64,000 nucleotides of DNA from Siphonodentalium dalli. Lineage: Eukaryota > Mollusca > Scaphopoda > Gadilida > Siphonodentaliidae. Under the pieces are notes generated by a model that did not search any database, was not told the DNA's origin, and saw only the letters and a program-made list of their open reading frames with translations. Position numbers and translations under genes: made by a program. This document shows, piece after piece, positions 60,170-64,000 of the stretch (positions are counted from its first letter, which is position 1; each line of letters begins with the position of its first letter). The DNA is taken from NCBI GenBank assembly GCA_032622095.1, contig CP136066.1:49824911-49888910 (forward strand), written 5' to 3'.

Positions 60170-60950
60170 GCAGTACCACAGGCCTACAGTGTAGCACTGC
60201 ACCCAAGTGGTAATTAACTACAGCTTACTCCTCCACTGCATTCATTATTTAATGATAGAGTTGTGTTCAATACATAGATGAAAAAGTTGAATTAAGTATA
60301 ATTTGCATCACAAGTTTTTTCCTGCCTCGAACCAACCATTCACGACCCCTGTCTGAAAATGTCAGATATACAACCATATTGGTGTACAGTTATAAGAATT
60401 TAAACCGTGATTAATTTGATTATCAATTTTCATCAATCGAAAGCAGTGTTATAAAGAGTTTGCTACCACATACATGCTAAAATAATGTATACCGGTAGTA
60501 GCTGAATGCTTGTATTCGTGTTTTGATGCCAAACACAAGTTTGCGTGTTATTTGGTACAAAACTTGCATTAAATATCTTAATAGAATAGTAACACAAACT
60601 TCACATAACACATATATACACAAAGCTGCACATCATTCTAGTTTAAGACTTTTGATACTCAAATTATAGAACAGAAAGTGCTTACTTTTCAAATAAATGA
60701 ACTGTAAAATATCTCATTTTACCCTATTACCATACATGGTTCATAATAATTGAAGACTTATTGGCACAAAAATTCCTCTATGGAATTTGTTTGTTTTTTT
60801 ATATAAAACGTTTTCACCTGAGCGCATGTCTACCTCAGAGATCTATATAGACCAGATTTAGTTTTCACCTCAAACTAATTGCAACACAGTTTCTCAGTGG
60901 GAATAAGATAATTAACCCATCACAAACAACATACTACAAATAAACAAGGG
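60170..60950. other. Noncoding, no gene seen
   Basis: No supportable feature. AT-rich sequence with very short frames. Confidence 0.45.
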
Positions 60951-60959
60951 GTATGCATC

Positions 60960-61830
60960 TAAGATGCTTTTGTCGAGTTTTTTGGCAGTCGAACCAAACT
61001 TCTGCCAATAAGGTGCACAACTCCGGGAAAAAAAGTTGGACGGTGGTATATTATTGCAAATAGTCCTATATACCGAATATCAATTGAATCCGTTAATATT
61101 TCATTGAGTTATCGCACTAACGGTGATAAAATTGTGATTAAAATAGACAAACTAAGACTCACAACTCCGGAAAAAAAAATCGGACAAACCTGGTTTTCGA
61201 ACTCGTCCGAGATATTGTAGCAGGAAACTCATACACCAAATATTGTTTAAATCAGTTAATATTTCATCGAGTTATCGCGCTAACAGTGATAAAATTGCTA
61301 AAAATAGACAAAATAAGACCCATATGTCCGCGAAAAAATTTCGGACAAACCTGATTTTCGAACTCTTCCGAGATTTGTTGCAGGAGACTCATATACCAAA
61401 TATTGTTGAAATCGGTTAATAATTCATTGAGTTATCACGCTAACGGTGATAAAATTGCTAAAAAATAGACAAACTAACACCCATAATTCTGGATTTGTTT
61501 TTCGGACAAACCTGGTTTTCGAATTCGTCCGAGATATTGTTGCAAGAGTCTCATATACCAAATATTGTTGAAATTGGTTAATATTTGCGTGAGTTATTGC
61601 GCTATCGGTGAAATACTTAACTAAAAACCATCTAAGATGGATAACTGTTGTAAAAAAGTTCGGACGTGACCCATTTTCTACAGGCAGTAAATAGTCATTG
61701 GGAGCAACTGCCATACCAAATTTTATTTGAATCCGTTCACAAATGTCAAAGTTATAAGGCATTCTTTAGGGCCGCCCGCCAACCGTCCCTCGCCAAACCA
61801 TAAGTTTTTGAAAAACTCGACTAAAAAGAT
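60960..61830 (+). repeat. Hairpin-ended repeat, family C, ~160 bp units
   Basis: Four units are marked by GAGTTATCGCRCTAACGGTGA near 61104, 61270, 61430 and 61591. Each also holds TCGGACAAACCTGGTTTTCG and ATACCAAATATTGTT. After GGGCCGCCCGCC comes the stem-loop AGTTTTTGAAAAACT (61803-61817), then CGACTAAAAAG. The beginning GCTTTTGTCGAGTTTTTT is inverted in the end, giving short terminal inverted repeats. Confidence 0.8.
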
Positions 61831-61839
61831 TCAATAAAG

Positions 61840-62755
61840 GCAAAATTGATGAATTTTGTGAAATAATCAATTTATGGCTTTTCAAGAATGTTTATAAACG
61901 AGAGGCCGATCACGATCGGCATATGTTAACACATCCCTTGGTGATAGTAAATTACTATGATCAGAATCACAAATGAGAGTTATGATGTTGAATTATAGAG
62001 TATACTGTTATGAATAATTATAGACAAAATTTAATGTACATAAAACAAATTATTGGAATTTATGGGTCACTTTCATTTATATAAAAGAATGCACTGGTAC
62101 AGGATCTGTAATGCTGCACCACCACAGCCTTGGGTTAAATGTGAAAAAGGTGACCTGGACATGGTATACTTGGTTTAAGTTTACAATGATAAAATCTGAA
62201 ATTCTACCAACACCCATCAAAATAAAGACACCTCATTAATATCCCATTAATATCAATTATATAGCAGAACTTTCAACAAATCAGACATTGTTTATATTGA
62301 TGCTGACATCTCTATTAATGCAGTAATGACCGCAGACCATCTGTAGAGTTATATTATCAGCTGTGCAATGCAGCATCCAACAAACTTTCAAAACACTGTT
62401 TTATCAGGAAATCTTTCACAGACTGTCCATCATAATTAACTGGTCTGTGGGATACAGTCTATCACAAAATAAATAACATTCTATCAACCAGTGGCAGTAC
62501 ACTCCAATTTTGTGACTACACATGTGTTCAGATATCAGGAGGAATTATGTTATTCAACTGCTACTTGACATTAATGGGATATCCCTGTATGCAGAACAGC
62601 TCTGTGGTGTAACGGCGCCTTAACACTATTAATTTATGGGTTCAAAACTAAATATTTAAAGGGACACATTGTGAACCTTTTCATCATAATCAATATCTAA
62701 ATGAAAACTAATGAAAGAGTCAATGACATTTTTAAAATTATTATTACATGTATAA
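61840..62755. other. Noncoding, no gene seen
   Basis: A short hairpin GGCCGATCACGATCGGC-like at 61902-61919 is the only structure noted. Confidence 0.4.
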
Positions 62756-62779
62756 AAGTTAAAAACTCCTTTAAAATAA

Positions 62780-63106
62780 ATTCGTACTCAATCTGTATTT
62801 TGGGCTGTAAAACTCACACACCAAATTTGGTTCAAATCATATAAAAAATGTTTGAGTTATGGCAGAATGTGTCAACTCTAAGTCGAAAAAGGGCCATAAC
62901 TTTGTAACAAAAATTGGATCAAACCCAAATTCGAACTCGACCTGAATTTTGAGCTGAGAAATCCATATGCAAAATTTGGTTCCAATCAGATAGAAAATGT
63001 TTGAGTTATCGCATTACTCGTAAAGTGTCTACGGACAGACAGACGACAAGTGGTTAATCCGGACGACGACACTATGTTTACCATAATATGTTATGGGTAA
63101 ACATAA
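62780..63106 (+). repeat. Hairpin-ended repeat, family D
   Basis: Two units with ACCAAATTTGGTTCAAATCA, AAAAATGTTTGAGTTATSGC and AAAAAGGGCCATAACTTTG lead to ACGGACAGACAGACG and a terminal stem-loop (TATGTTTACC...GGGTAAACATA, about 63073-63106). It is followed directly by the dispersed repeat at 63122. Confidence 0.75.
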
Positions 63107-63121
63107 TTTCTATAACCCTTT

Positions 63122-63427
63122 TGTAGAGAACACAATCCTTATTATACAGCAGAAAACCTTTCCCAGATATGATGAGTATTTTTTGAGTTATGTTCCTCCA
63201 AAATGTGGAGTCGATCTAATTTCAGAGCCTCAATTTCTCAAAAAAAAATTAAATGATTTTTTTATGGTCTTGTATTTTAAAAACTAAAGAAAACTGAAGG
63301 GAGTTATTATTACTTTAGCAATTTCCTCTCTAGGTTGTGCACAAAAAATTATTTCTTTATACATCTATGATTGAGAGGACAAAAATATTTGCAAACAAAA
63401 TGTTTGTTTACATTGTATGGACTTAGC
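63122..63427 (+). repeat. Interspersed repeat, direct copy at 51.51-51.81 kb
   Basis: Collinear with 51512-51810 through the same landmark phrases, with several small indels. It abuts the family D terminal hairpin here, but that hairpin is absent at the 51.5 kb copy. Confidence 0.8.
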
Positions 63428-63469
63428 CAAATTTGCCAAATGTGATTCATAACCGACATAAACACGGGG

Positions 63470-64000
63470 CGTCATGTGCCCCGCGAGAGTCGGTTCGAAA
63501 TCTGCAGACGACCCAGCGCGAAATCGCACGTGTCTCGGCGCCCTTCCGGTCACAAATGTCAGGGTCGGCTCCAAACCTGCATTAAACAGCAGCAAAGGTG
63601 AGTTAGTGCAGAATATAACACACAATGCATACTCCACAATGATTACTAGTATCGAATCAGTAGCTTTTATGGGGTATTATGCGATAAGATTTGTTTATTT
63701 TACATGTTTACAAAAAGTCATTATTTCCAAGTGCATTTTCAATGGAATATTCCACCAATTTTCACGAGTGATTAACCGCAATTCTGGAAGCTACGCTTGA
63801 GTATACTGTTGCTTAATGTTAGATACACACATTTCCTAGCTCCCAAACCACAAGTAAGTTTAGTATTATACTTGTATGCCACAAAAAATGAATCTTAAAA
63901 TGACCCGAAAATGTCACGGTTCCCTTCCGGTCAACTGTTAGCATTTGGTTCGCATCGGTTTGATCATGCCCCAGTTCCGATTCTGCACGTATTTAGTTTT
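63470..64000. other. Locally GC-richer segment, no gene assigned
   Basis: Positions 63470-63600 are much richer in G+C than the surroundings and open in both directions, ending at a donor-like AAAG|GTGAGT near 63597. CCTTCCGGTCA recurs at 63545 and 63925. It could be an exon or a repeat fragment. I cannot decide. Confidence 0.25.

Overview
This is an AT-rich, gene-poor, repeat-dominated stretch of eukaryotic nuclear DNA. Open reading frames are short, and the only convincing coding pieces are intron-flanked exons with GT/AG borders. The rest is mobile-element debris: foldback and TIR elements, a tRNA-derived SINE, a 5'-truncated LINE and many tandem arrays. The mix suggests an invertebrate animal. 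A mollusc or other lophotrochozoan is my best guess, but that is inference and the species cannot be named from the sequence.

The genes are two paralogous copies of a small, probably secreted WSC-domain gene on the + strand. Copy 1 has WSC exons at 11070-11207 and 12167-12333, a poly(A) signal at about 12519, and a weak PAN/apple-like exon at 6535-6811. Copy 2 has a signal-peptide plus PAN/apple exon at 24364-24670 and WSC exons at 25923-26060 and 31562-31728. Matching WSC exons have identical lengths and phases. Introns and 3' flanks also align (10.9-14.6 kb with 25.2-35.9 kb), so this is a segmental duplication. In copy 2 only, a unit of about 0.9 kb in the 3' flank has expanded to four tandem copies (32.17-35.8 kb).

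Between and inside the two copies lie: a tandem duplication with an insertion (15.5-17.55 kb); a decayed LINE (17.5-18.85 kb); nested TTAA-flanked elements (18.85-19.58 kb); two copies of a 2.1 kb TIR element in inverted orientation, forming a near-palindrome of about 4.4 kb (19.58-24.01 kb); an antisense frameshifted pseudogene joining a FEN1/XPG-like nuclease pattern to a CXC cysteine motif (27.54-29.46 kb); and a reverse-oriented tRNA-derived SINE (31.16-31.47 kb). The last two sit in the long intron of copy 2.

From 36 kb to 64 kb I see no supportable gene. That part holds TIR elements (40.64-41.34, 54.82-55.15, 55.19-58.30, 58.77-59.62 kb), foldback repeats, a large microsatellite, and tandem arrays with periods near 57, 130, 160 and 192 bp. 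One recurring pattern is a block of about 160 bp units, then a GGACGGACGGA-like stretch, then a terminal stem-loop. It appears at five loci with different hairpin sequences and may be the least-described structure here. The first 9.5 kb adds a hAT-like element with a near-perfect 8 bp target duplication (4042-4960) and a TTAA-flanked MITE (8889-9532).
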